From: Gammaproteobacteria bacterium LSUCC0112
GTDB lineage: Bacteria; Pseudomonadota; Gammaproteobacteria; Pseudomonadales; Pseudohongiellaceae
DNA: 59,114 bases
Direction of reading: 5' to 3'
Assembly (NCBI GenBank): GCA_004535785.1
Contig: SPIB01000002.1
Location: 805,309-864,422, forward strand
Made by a program: the position numbers and the translations under genes. The notes under the pieces are model-generated. The model was given only the letters and a program-made list of their open reading frames with translations. It was not told the DNA's origin and ran no database searches. Shown here piece after piece: positions 41,353-49,896 of the stretch (its first letter is position 1; each line of letters starts with the position of its first letter).

Positions 41353-42638
41353 GTCGCTCCGCGTTGTTATTGTTGATGGGCGCGTTGATTGCCGCGTGTT
41401 TTATAATCGCCGGCCCTCGCTCTGCGTTGCTGCTTGCGGTAGGGCTCGGTTTTGGACTGGTATTGGAAGGCTTACGTTTCGGGTTTGCCGGCCCATGGCG
41501 GCAGATGTTGGTAGAACGTGATTGCCGGGGGCTGATCGCTCAATTTTTTGCGATTGCCTTGTGCGCACTGGTCATGTTTCCCCTGTTGGCAGAATCCCCT
41601 CTAGAGCTCAGTGGCGCGCATGCACCCATTGGCATTGCCATGATTGCCGGAGCATTTGTGTTTGGTGTCACCATGCAAATAGTAATGGGGTGTGGCTCCG
41701 GGGTGCTGGTCAATGCCGGTAGCGGAAACTTTAATGCCGTGATGGCACTGCCGGGCTTTATTGCGGGCAGTTTTCTGGGAAGCCTGCACTTGAACTGGTG
41801 GACAAATATCGGTTTATTGCCGGTGTATTCGCTGCAATCACTGCTAGGGGTTGGCAATGGCCTGATCGCAACGCTGATCGGTTTAGCCATTCTTGGTGGC
41901 ATCGCAATGATCAGTGCCAGCCCCGGCAAACGCATGCCCGCTTCCCGACTGTGGTGGGCAGCAGTGCTGGTCGCGGGTCTGGCTGTACTGAATTTGATCA
42001 TCGCCGGGAAACCTTGGGGCGTGGTGTACGGTTTGGGATTATGGGGCGCAAAAATGGCACAGGCAGGTGGCATGGATCTGGCGCTGACCAGCACCTGGTC
42101 AGCTACGGCCAACACCGAGCGGCTGTCAGAAAGTCTGTTAACCGATGTCACCTCGCTCACCAATATCGGTTTGATGACCGGTGCATTGGTCGTCATGCAG
42201 TGGCGCCGCGCCATGGCAAACGGCCGGGATGAGCCGCAGGTGCAGACAACCAAACCCGGATTCTGGCTGGTGATGCTGTTGGCCGGTGTGGTCATGGGAT
42301 ATAGCGCGCGCATTGCTTTCGGGTGCAATGTGGGGGCGTATTTCAGTGGTATTTCATCTGGCAGTCTACACGGATGGGTGTGGTTTGTGGCGGCGTTTGT
42401 GGGATCGGCATTGGGCATTGTGCTCAGAAACAAACTGATCAGTGCCAGCACAGACTCTGCACACACCATTGTGTTGCCAGCCCGACGTTTCGTCAGCAGT
42501 GCGGCGGCGGTCATGCTGATCTTGTTACTGTGGATAGATACGTTCATCGCCGATCCGATTAATCCGTTTGCCGCACCTTGGCCTACCGCACTTGGATCCG
42601 GGGAGGTTCCAGGCGGTGCGCATTGCACGGATCTTTGA
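41349..42638 (+). CDS. YeeE/YedE (TsuA-like) thiosulfate transporter
   Basis: Inner-membrane protein of 429 residues with about ten hydrophobic segments in two repeats. Each repeat carries the cysteine motif needed for thiosulfate relay in TsuA: C115 in MGCGSGVLVNAGSGN and C326 in FGCNVGAYFSGISSGSLHGW; C59 lies in VERDCRGL. ATG 41349 overlaps the rhodanese stop (ATGA). TsuA partners are often TusA/TsuB; here the partner is an exported rhodanese. Hairpin element D follows behind the stop. Confidence 0.88.
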   Translation: MSRSALLLLMGALIAACFIIAGPRSALLLAVGLGFGLVLEGLRFGFAGPWRQMLVERDCRGLIAQFFAIALCALVMFPLLAESPLELSGAHAPIGIAMIAGAFVFGVTMQIVMGCGSGVLVNAGSGNFNAVMALPGFIAGSFLGSLHLNWWTNIGLLPVYSLQSLLGVGNGLIATLIGLAILGGIAMISASPGKRMPASRLWWAAVLVAGLAVLNLIIAGKPWGVVYGLGLWGAKMAQAGGMDLALTSTWSATANTERLSESLLTDVTSLTNIGLMTGALVVMQWRRAMANGRDEPQVQTTKPGFWLVMLLAGVVMGYSARIAFGCNVGAYFSGISSGSLHGWVWFVAAFVGSALGIVLRNKLISASTDSAHTIVLPARRFVSSAAAVMLILLLWIDTFIADPINPFAAPWPTALGSGEVPGGAHCTDL

Positions 42639-42650
42639 GTCTGGTGGGTG

Positions 42651-42830
42651 GCCGGAGGTTGCGTGGGTATCAACAGGTCAGGCGGGAGGCCGGAGGTTGC
42701 GTGGGTATCGACAGGTCAGGCGGGTAGCCGGAGGTTCCTCAGGACGACGCCTTTGGCGTCTTTATTGTCCTTCGCTCTGTGGGCTTGTGCCACCCTCCGG
42801 CCTCCCGCCTGACTTGTGGGCTTGTGCCAT
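42651..42830 (+). repeat. hairpin element copy D with flanking 37/38-bp tandem repeats
   Basis: Begins 12 bases behind the transporter stop. Left side: two full 38-bp units starting GCCGGAGGTT at 42651 and 42689, with a third start at 42727. Core 42735-42777: TTCCTC, AGGAC, GACGCC-TTT-GGCGTC, TTTATT bulge, GTCCT, TCGCTC. Right side: TGTGGGCTTGTGCCA twice, 37 bases apart, around CTCCGGCCTCCCGCCTGAC, which is the complement of the left arm. The 293-base gap 42639-42931 holds only this element. Confidence 0.82.
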
Positions 42831-42931
42831 CCGCCTGCGCTCAACATTTACTGATTCACTTTCGACGGAAAATAGCTCACTCTTCGTATGAGGGATTGTC
42901 AGTTATTTAATAATCAGAACAGAGACTCACC

Positions 42932-44335
42932 ATGGCCCTCTATTCACCGTTTACAGCTGCCAACAAATTCGGACTTGGCCTGCAACCCGGCGAACACACA
43001 GAAATAGACAAAGACCCTAAAGGCTGGCTGATCGCACAGCTGCCGCTTGCTGACCGCTTGCCCCCGCGTTATGCCGGCATGGGTAACGCCGCGCAATTGA
43101 TCGAAATGGCAGACACCGATTACCGCCAACGTATCAGCTTTCAACAGGATAACCAGCTGACCGCCGACGAACAGGCACAAATCAGAATTGCCCAACGTCG
43201 CAGCACTACCTTGCAACGCGAGCAAAGCAATCAACGGCTTGCGGTTGCCATCGAATCCGATACTCCCTTTGCTGAACGACTCGTGCGTTTCTGGTCCAAT
43301 CATTTCAGCATTGCGTTGACCAACAACAAACCTTCGCTGGTGCATGCGGGATTGCCTTACGAAAACGAAGCCATCCGCGCTCACATCAACGGTCGCTTTG
43401 AAGACATGCTGCTGGCCGTCGCCCAACACCCGACGATGCTGATCTATCTGGACAACACCGCTTCGTTTGGTCCCAACTCGCCCGCGGGACGACAACGCAA
43501 TCGCGGATTAAACGAAAACTACGCACGCGAAATGCTGGAACTCCATACCTTGGGTGTTGACGGTGGATATACTCAGGACGATGTGATCGCGTTGGCGCGC
43601 ATGTTGACAGGCTGGAACGTGAATCTGCCCGCCCAAACCGGTACCCGGCCCGATCCGCAATCGCCCGCCGGCGGGTTTTTCTACTACGCGCTGTTGCATG
43701 AACCGGGTGCCCAGCAATTGTTGGGAAAAACCTACGCCGATACCGGACTCAGGCAGGCGACAGCTGCTATACAGGATCTTGCGCGCCATCCCTCGACGGC
43801 GACGTTTATTGCTAACAAACTGGCCAGACATTTTATTGCTGATCAACCACCCGCCTCCGCAATCGCCGCACTGGCAAAAGTATTCACTGACACCCAAGGT
43901 GACTTGCCACGGGTGCATCAGGCATTGGTCGAGTTGGACGAGGCCTGGGATCCGGGCATGCAAAAACTCAAAAGCGCCGAGGATTTTATTGTCTCAACGG
44001 TGCGAGCCTTGCCTGGCATTCCACTGACGGAGGATGTGCTAGGCATTCTGAACGATACATTGAGCAGCTTCAATCAACGCCCGTTTACTGCGCCATCACC
44101 GGCAGGATGGCCCGAGCAGGCCGAACATTGGGGAGGACCCGATGCGCTGATGAAGCGTGTGGAATTTATCAACATGGTGGCGGGAGCGGTTGGGCCGGAT
44201 TTTGATGCGCGCGACATTGTTGCATTGATTCTGCCGGCTGATGCTGCGCTGCAACTTGCGATCCGACGGGCAGAAAGCAAAACCCAGGCGCTGGCGCTGT
44301 TACTGGCCAGTCCGCAATTCCAGTGGAGGGCCTGA
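42932..44335 (+). CDS. DUF1800 family protein
   Basis: 467 residues. Family landmarks: RLVRFWSNHFSI, the segment ALLAVAQHPTMLIYLDN-like, GLNENYAREMLELHTLGVDGGYTQDDV and ARMLTGWNV. No obvious signal peptide. DUF1800 genes are almost always paired with DUF1501 genes, as here (the next start follows the stop by one base). Members are enriched in Planctomycetes, Gamma- and Alphaproteobacteria; a role in processing exported material has been suggested but is unproven. Confidence 0.88.
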   Translation: MALYSPFTAANKFGLGLQPGEHTEIDKDPKGWLIAQLPLADRLPPRYAGMGNAAQLIEMADTDYRQRISFQQDNQLTADEQAQIRIAQRRSTTLQREQSNQRLAVAIESDTPFAERLVRFWSNHFSIALTNNKPSLVHAGLPYENEAIRAHINGRFEDMLLAVAQHPTMLIYLDNTASFGPNSPAGRQRNRGLNENYAREMLELHTLGVDGGYTQDDVIALARMLTGWNVNLPAQTGTRPDPQSPAGGFFYYALLHEPGAQQLLGKTYADTGLRQATAAIQDLARHPSTATFIANKLARHFIADQPPASAIAALAKVFTDTQGDLPRVHQALVELDEAWDPGMQKLKSAEDFIVSTVRALPGIPLTEDVLGILNDTLSSFNQRPFTAPSPAGWPEQAEHWGGPDALMKRVEFINMVAGAVGPDFDARDIVALILPADAALQLAIRRAESKTQALALLLASPQFQWRA

Positions 44336-44336
44336 A

Positions 44337-45524
44337 ATGAGCAACACAGACGCTAACCGGCTGAATCGTCGACAATTTATCAAAACCGCGGCGCTGCTTG
44401 CCAGTGCTGGCAGTCTGCCTGGCCTGAGCTGGGCAAACAGTGCCATCTCAGGTGACAACAAACTCGCGGTCATTATTCTGCGTGGCGCCATGGATGGCTT
44501 GTCTGCGGTGATCCCTTATGGTGATGCTGCCTTGAGCGGGCACCGCGCCGCGCTGGTGCCGGCAGACAACACCTTGTTGAAACTGGACAACTTTTTTGCC
44601 CTGCATCCTGCGTTCAGCGGTTTGTATCAACTGCAACAACGTGGCGAGCTGGGTATTGTGCACGCGGTCGCCAGTGCGTATCGGGAGCGTTCTCACTTTG
44701 ATGGGCAAAACATATTGGAAAGTGGCCTCGAAACCGCGCAATCCAACCCCTCAGGCTGGCTCAACCGCGCCATACAGGTGCAGACGCAGCAACAGGCCAT
44801 GGCGTTGGGACAATCGGTACCCCTGATACTTCGGGGTCAGGCCAGTGTGGGGTCCTGGGCGCCGTCGGTGCTGCCAGCGATCAACGACGACACCCTGAGC
44901 CGATTACAAAACCTGTACAACAATGACAGTTTTCTGGGGCCTCGATTGCAGGAAGCCCTGAACGCCCGCGACATTGTGGGCGCCTCCATGGAAAACTCGC
45001 GCAGCGTCCAAGGCTTTGCGGCGTTGGTGGATGCTGCAGCTAGTTTTCTGAATGCCGCTGGCGGGCCTAACATTGTTGTCATGGAAAATGACGGCTGGGA
45101 TACACATGCCAATCAAGGCGCTGCGCAGGGTATTTTGCAGCGAAAATTTACCGAACTTGATAACAGCATCACGCAACTCAAAACCGGTCTGGGCGCTACT
45201 TGGCAAAACACCGTGGTGGTGGTGATGACTGAATTTGGCAGAACTGTGCGCGTGAATGGTTCGCTCGGCACCGATCATGGTACGGCCAGCGTGGCATTTC
45301 TGGCGGGCGGCGGGCTAGTTAAATACGGATCGCGTCCTGCGGTGCTGGGGCCATGGCCGGGACTCAGTGAGAGTATGCTGCGGGATGGTCGTGATTTGCA
45401 GCCAACCAACGATTTACGCAGTCTGATCGCGGAAATTTTGCAGTCTCACATGGGGTTTCCGGGGAGTCTGGTGCATGAGGTCGTCTTTCCGGGGCTGGTG
45501 GCGGGGGGATTACGGCTCTCATAG
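44337..45524 (+). CDS. DUF1501 family protein, Tat-exported
   Basis: 395 residues with a twin-arginine signal (LNRRQFIKTAALLASAG) and the alkaline-phosphatase/sulfatase-like fold of DUF1501: LAVIILRGAMDGLSAVIPYGD near the start, NDGWDTHANQG in the middle and VVVMTEFGRTVRVNGSLGTDHGTAS near the end, which contain the probable metal ligands. ATG 44337 is preferred since the Tat signal begins right after it. Cotranscribed with DUF1800. Confidence 0.9.
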   Translation: MSNTDANRLNRRQFIKTAALLASAGSLPGLSWANSAISGDNKLAVIILRGAMDGLSAVIPYGDAALSGHRAALVPADNTLLKLDNFFALHPAFSGLYQLQQRGELGIVHAVASAYRERSHFDGQNILESGLETAQSNPSGWLNRAIQVQTQQQAMALGQSVPLILRGQASVGSWAPSVLPAINDDTLSRLQNLYNNDSFLGPRLQEALNARDIVGASMENSRSVQGFAALVDAAASFLNAAGGPNIVVMENDGWDTHANQGAAQGILQRKFTELDNSITQLKTGLGATWQNTVVVVMTEFGRTVRVNGSLGTDHGTASVAFLAGGGLVKYGSRPAVLGPWPGLSESMLRDGRDLQPTNDLRSLIAEILQSHMGFPGSLVHEVVFPGLVAGGLRLS

Positions 45525-45562
45525 AGTCTTATGTGGATTTAGCGCAGGAAAGGAGGCGTTGA

Positions 45563-46021
45563 TTATATGAGTAAGGCACAGAACGGGCTTTTGTTTAACG
45601 CCAGCTCCAGCGTATTAACTGTATCCGATATATAACCGCAACCCACAGCCTGCACATTGGTTTCATTGATATCCCAGTTGTAGGAGGTCGCCGTCATCGC
45701 CATCTCCAACGGCCCTGCCGCAAAAAACAACCACCGGTAGTAACTGCCACGCTGAGGGCTATCCACCATCGGGGCCAACTGTTGATCGGGAAACTGATCA
45801 GCAAGGTACGCACAGATGCCAATCACCTCGGTCACGACCGTGCCGCAGTGTTTGATGGCAGGTACTTTGCCCATGGGATTAATGGGCAGATATTCGGGTG
45901 ATTTGATGTTGCCGCCGTAGTTCATGATGGCCGTGTCATAGGCTGCACCGGTTTCTTCCAGCATCCAACGCACAATACGCCCACGAGACCTGGGATTGGT
46001 ATAAAAAGTCAGTTTTTCCAT
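45563..46021 (-). pseudogene. glutathione S-transferase, C-terminally truncated
   Basis: 152 residues. The N-terminal thioredoxin fold is complete (KLTFYTNPRSRGRIVRWMLEETGA, MGKVPAIKHCGTVVTEVIGICAYLAD), and the helical domain begins, but the frame stops after LALNKSPFCALLI. Relatives are about 200 residues, so roughly 50 residues, including the end of the helical domain, are missing. The sequence behind the stop belongs to the 3' end of the convergent DUF1501 gene, so this is a deletion rather than a frameshift. ATG 46021 fits the family start. Probably non-functional. Confidence 0.7.
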
Positions 46022-46079
46022 AATGTTGTTGTTCACCTGTTTGCTTGTTGTGGAGTGTTTTTGTCGACAGGGGCACAAT

Positions 46080-46118
46080 ACAAATCATACAGGTCATTTT
46101 CTGTCCTGATTGATTTGT
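46080..46118. promoter_or_regulatory. candidate WYL-regulator operator
   Basis: ACAAATCA (46080-46087) and TGATTTGT (46111-46118) form perfect 8-bp arms, with an inner ACAG/CTGT pair. The site lies in the 142-base region between the divergent GST remnant and the WYL regulator, the usual place for such a regulator's binding site. Confidence 0.5.
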
Positions 46119-46163
46119 AGGCTGATGGCATTGACCGGCTCAACCCCCGGTGGAGTAAAGATC

Positions 46164-47120
46164 ATGTCAAAACCAGTAACGCGCGTGCTGACCTTGCTGG
46201 AACTGTTACAAACCCATGGCATGCTGTCGGGCCCGGACATCGCGCGGCGCCTGCACGTCGATAATCGGACCGTGCGGCGATATATCAGTGCGCAGGAGCA
46301 ACTCGGCATTCCGGTAGTCACCGAGCAAGGGCGTTATGGTGGTTATAAACTGGTGGCAGGTTTCAAACTGCCGCCGATGATGTGCACCGACGAAGAAACA
46401 CTGGCGATTTCGCTGGGGTTGCTGGCCGCCAATCAGCTCGGACTCGCCGAGAATGAACCCGCCATAGCCAGCGTACAAGCCAAACTGGAACGCGTCATGC
46501 CTGCCAATTTAAAGCGTCGGGTGCGCGCCATCAGAAACAGTGCCAGCCTGATTCTGCCCAACGCGCATGGCTCTGAAAACAAGGACGATTTGCTGCGGCT
46601 CACCGATGCAGCCCATGCACAGCAACGTGTGCGTTTTAGCTATCAGGCGGAGAACAGCGAGGCTCAATTACGAGACGTTGATCCCCATGGCATCGTGTTC
46701 AGGCGCGGGCACTGGTATATGGTGGGGCACTGCCATTTACGCAAGGCACTACGCACCTTTCGGCTGGATCGTCTCAGTCAGGTAAAGGCGCTTAGCCACA
46801 GCTTCTTGCGACCGCAGGAGTTTGATGCAGCGGCGCATCTGAATCACAGCATGCAAAACGTACCGAGACAATTTCCGGTCAGCCTGGTGCTGCATACCGA
46901 TCTGAACAGTGCGTCGCACTATTTGCAGGGGTTGGAAGGGCTGTTACAGCAACAGGATGATGGACTGCTGATGAACACCAGCACAGACTGCATGCAGTGG
47001 TTTGCGCGCTGGCTGGTGCAGATGCCGTTTCAGGTGAGCATCTTGCAGCCTTTGGCGTTATGGGAGGCAGTGGATACACATATCAGGCAACTGCAGCAGA
47101 ATATGCGATTCAACGGCTGA
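46164..47120 (+). CDS. HTH-WYL transcriptional regulator (YafY-like)
   Basis: 318 residues. N-terminal HTH_11 domain (RVLTLLELLQTHGMLSGPDIARRLHVDNRTVRRYISAQEQL) and the YGGYKL segment, then a WYL domain whose signature is varied as HWYMVGHCHLRKALRTFRLDRLSQV, followed by a C-terminal extension (WCX-like). GGTGGAG lies upstream of ATG 46164. Divergent from the truncated GST gene, which it probably once controlled. Ligand unknown. Confidence 0.87.
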   Translation: MSKPVTRVLTLLELLQTHGMLSGPDIARRLHVDNRTVRRYISAQEQLGIPVVTEQGRYGGYKLVAGFKLPPMMCTDEETLAISLGLLAANQLGLAENEPAIASVQAKLERVMPANLKRRVRAIRNSASLILPNAHGSENKDDLLRLTDAAHAQQRVRFSYQAENSEAQLRDVDPHGIVFRRGHWYMVGHCHLRKALRTFRLDRLSQVKALSHSFLRPQEFDAAAHLNHSMQNVPRQFPVSLVLHTDLNSASHYLQGLEGLLQQQDDGLLMNTSTDCMQWFARWLVQMPFQVSILQPLALWEAVDTHIRQLQQNMRFNG

Positions 47121-47172
47121 CTTCTCGTTGTATCATACGGCCTGACAAGTCGCCCTATTTTCGGAGCATGGC

Positions 47173-48945
47173 ATGAACAACTCTGTACGATCCTTCGCAC
47201 GCTATCTGTGTGCATTGCCGTTGGCAGTCTCTTTGGCACACGCACAACCGCAACCCGTCGAGGAATTTTTTGAAACCTTTACCGCAGAGTGGGTGCGAGC
47301 CAATCCCAATCTGGCCATCAGTACCGGTTATTTCACTGGCGAGGAACAACGCTTGCTGGAACAACAATTGACCCCGATGGGACCAGCCCAACGACAGGCA
47401 CAACGTGAGCGCGCCCGGCGCGGATTGGAACAACTGGCGCAGTATGATTTGAGCGCCCTGTCGGATTCACTGCGCATTTCCGCCGAAGTCATGCAATGGC
47501 AACTGCAGATGATTGTCGAAGGCGAACCTTTTGACGACTATGACTTTCCGCTGCAACAAATGAGCGGTGCCAACGTCAACCTGATCAATCAGCTGACGGT
47601 TGTGCACCCGCTGCGCTCGCTCGATGATATGGAAAATTACCTGCTGCGTCTGCAGCAGGTGGATGACCGCATGGCCGAGGCGCTGGCACAATCGCGTCTG
47701 ATGGCTGAGCGCGGCGTCATTCCGCCGTCTTTTATTCTTAATGCCACGCTGGAACAAATGACCCGATTTGTCGCCGGCAGTGCAGAGGAAAATCCACTGA
47801 CGACCACACTGGTCAGCAAAACAACCAACCTGCCTGACATCACTGATGCGCAACGCAGTGAGTATGCTAATCGCGCTGCTGCGATTGTCGAATCAGAAGT
47901 CTACCCCGCCTGGCAAGCTGCGATAGAAACCCTGCAGGCACAACTGCCCCGTTCAACATCAGATGCTGGATTGTGGCGCTTCCCCAATGGTGACGCCATT
48001 TATGCCTATCACTTGCGTCGTTACACCACAACGGATTATACCGCCGATGAAATTCATGACATCGGCCTGCGCGAAGTCGCACGTATTGAAGCTGAAATGG
48101 ATGGACTGTTACGCCAACTGGGCTTGAACGACGGCAGCATTCAGGCACGCGTGGCGACCTTGCGTGAACGTCTCGCCTACAGCAACGATGACGCCGGCCG
48201 TGAACAAATCATGCGGGACATCGATGTCATGCTGGCAGACGCGCTGGTGCGCTCAGCCGGTGGCCTGTTTGATCGTATGCCCAAAGCGGATGTGATTGCA
48301 CAACCCTATCCGCGCTTCCGTTGGGATAATGCGGCTGCGTCCTACACAGCGCCTCCGTTGGATGGCTCTCGTCCGGGTATTTTCCAGATGCCACTGCGCC
48401 CAAGCCGTCTGACCAACTTTGCGCTGCGTTCGCTGGTCTACCACGAAACGGTGCCGGGTCATCACTTTCAGATCGCGTTGGTGGGTGAAGATCCCAACCT
48501 ACCGAAATTTATGCAAACCCGCGCCTTTGGTGGCAGCGCAGCCAGCAGTGAGGGTTGGGCGTTGTATGCCGAGCAACTGGCCAATGAATTCGGCTGGTAT
48601 GAGGGCGATATCGAGGGATTGCTGGGACAACTGGATTCCGCACTGTTCCGCGCGCGTCGACTGGTGGTCGATACCGGTTTGCATGCCAAAGGCTGGACGC
48701 GTGAGCAAGCGATTGATTTTGGCATCGAGGCGAGCGAGATTGAGCGTTATGTGGTGAATCCCGGACAGGCCACCTCATACATGGTTGGGCAATTGCGTAT
48801 CACGGAACTGCGCGAGAAAGCACGGACTGCGTTAGGCGACAAGTTTGAGATTGCACAGTTTCACAATGTGGTGTTGGGGTTGGGAGTCGTGCCGTTGCCG
48901 GTGTTGGAGCGGGCGGTGGATGCATATATTGAATCGGTTCTTTGA
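47173..48945 (+). CDS. exported DUF885 (HExxPGHH) metallopeptidase-like protein
   Basis: 590 residues with a signal peptide (LPLAVSLAHAQ). The DUF885 metal motif is intact: VYHETVPGHHFQIAL with H424-E425 and the PGHH histidines, followed by the expected E-containing helix EGWALYAEQLANEFGWY. The fold is distantly related to M32-like carboxypeptidases, and activity on peptides is probable but unverified. Followed 19 bases later by a class D beta-lactamase gene, likely in the same transcript. Confidence 0.85.
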   Translation: MNNSVRSFARYLCALPLAVSLAHAQPQPVEEFFETFTAEWVRANPNLAISTGYFTGEEQRLLEQQLTPMGPAQRQAQRERARRGLEQLAQYDLSALSDSLRISAEVMQWQLQMIVEGEPFDDYDFPLQQMSGANVNLINQLTVVHPLRSLDDMENYLLRLQQVDDRMAEALAQSRLMAERGVIPPSFILNATLEQMTRFVAGSAEENPLTTTLVSKTTNLPDITDAQRSEYANRAAAIVESEVYPAWQAAIETLQAQLPRSTSDAGLWRFPNGDAIYAYHLRRYTTTDYTADEIHDIGLREVARIEAEMDGLLRQLGLNDGSIQARVATLRERLAYSNDDAGREQIMRDIDVMLADALVRSAGGLFDRMPKADVIAQPYPRFRWDNAAASYTAPPLDGSRPGIFQMPLRPSRLTNFALRSLVYHETVPGHHFQIALVGEDPNLPKFMQTRAFGGSAASSEGWALYAEQLANEFGWYEGDIEGLLGQLDSALFRARRLVVDTGLHAKGWTREQAIDFGIEASEIERYVVNPGQATSYMVGQLRITELREKARTALGDKFEIAQFHNVVLGLGVVPLPVLERAVDAYIESVL

Positions 48946-48964
48946 TCCTGTCTGGAGTGTGCTG

Positions 48965-49783
48965 ATGCTGCGTCGTCTGTGTTTTGCTGCTGTTGTTTTG
49001 CTGTCTGCTGCAACCTTGGTGCATGCCCAATCGGCCGTTGAGGAATTACCGGCGGCGCGGGCTGTGTTGGATGCCAGCGGATTTACGGGAACCACGCTGA
49101 TTTATGACTTGAATAATGAGCACTGGATGGCAGGACATGCAGAACTGGTGGATACGGCGGCGCTACCGGCATCGACGTTCAAGCTGTTCAGTTCCCTCGT
49201 GGCGCTTGAAACGCGTGTTATCCATTCAGCTGATGAAATCATCCCCTGGGATGGTGTGACGCGCAGTCGTACAGAAACCAACACCGATTTAAGTTTGCGA
49301 GACGCGTTCAGCGTGTCCTCTGTGGCGCATTACCAACATCTGGTCCGTGAAATTGGTTCGGGACGCATGGGCGTACTGTTGCGCGAAGCTGATTACGGCA
49401 ATACCGATATGAATGGTGGGCTGGAGACCTTCTGGCTGAGTGGTGATCTGCGTATCACTCCACGACAGCAAATCGAGTTCCTGGTGCGGCTGTATAACAA
49501 TGACGTTCCGTTTCGCCCTGAAGTGGTTCGCATCGTTAAAGATATTGCGTTGATGGAAGAAACCGACACCTACAAACTGCGCGCCAAAACCGGTCTGGCC
49601 GTTGTTGGTGATGCTGAAAACACCGGTTGGTGGGTAGGCTGGGTTGAAAAAGATAACAATGCCTACTTTTTTGCCACGCTACTACTGGCTCAAAACCCGG
49701 ATGAGACGTTTGTCCCCAAGCGGATTGCAACCACACGCGAAATCCTGTCGCAATTGAACATACTGCCTGCTGACGCCAAATAA
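48965..49783 (+). CDS. class D (OXA-type) beta-lactamase
   Basis: 272 residues with a signal peptide (FAAVVLLSAATLVHAQ). All class D motifs are present: S-T-F-K (ALPASTFKLF, nucleophile Ser and carboxylated Lys), S-S-V in the second motif (FSVSSVAHYQ), Y-G-N in EADYGNTDMNG, K-T-G in LRAKTGL and WWVGW on the following strand. FWLSGDLRITPRQQIEFL matches the omega-loop region. Spectrum cannot be inferred. It is chromosomal by context with no mobile element nearby and is probably an intrinsic enzyme of this lineage. Confidence 0.92.
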   Translation: MLRRLCFAAVVLLSAATLVHAQSAVEELPAARAVLDASGFTGTTLIYDLNNEHWMAGHAELVDTAALPASTFKLFSSLVALETRVIHSADEIIPWDGVTRSRTETNTDLSLRDAFSVSSVAHYQHLVREIGSGRMGVLLREADYGNTDMNGGLETFWLSGDLRITPRQQIEFLVRLYNNDVPFRPEVVRIVKDIALMEETDTYKLRAKTGLAVVGDAENTGWWVGWVEKDNNAYFFATLLLAQNPDETFVPKRIATTREILSQLNILPADAK

Positions 49784-49896
49784 CTGTTAACAACCGAACG
49801 GCTGGTCGATACAATCGGCCGCTTCGCGTGACCTCTGATCAATCTACGATCAAATATCACAAATAAAAAACCAGGGACATTCCGGGGGGGATTCCT

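Noticed and set aside
3990-42840. Integron attC sites as an explanation for the hairpin elements
   Set aside because: The inner AAC/GTT resemblance in copies B and C is not kept in D and E, there is no integrase, and the elements follow single genes that are not cassette-like.
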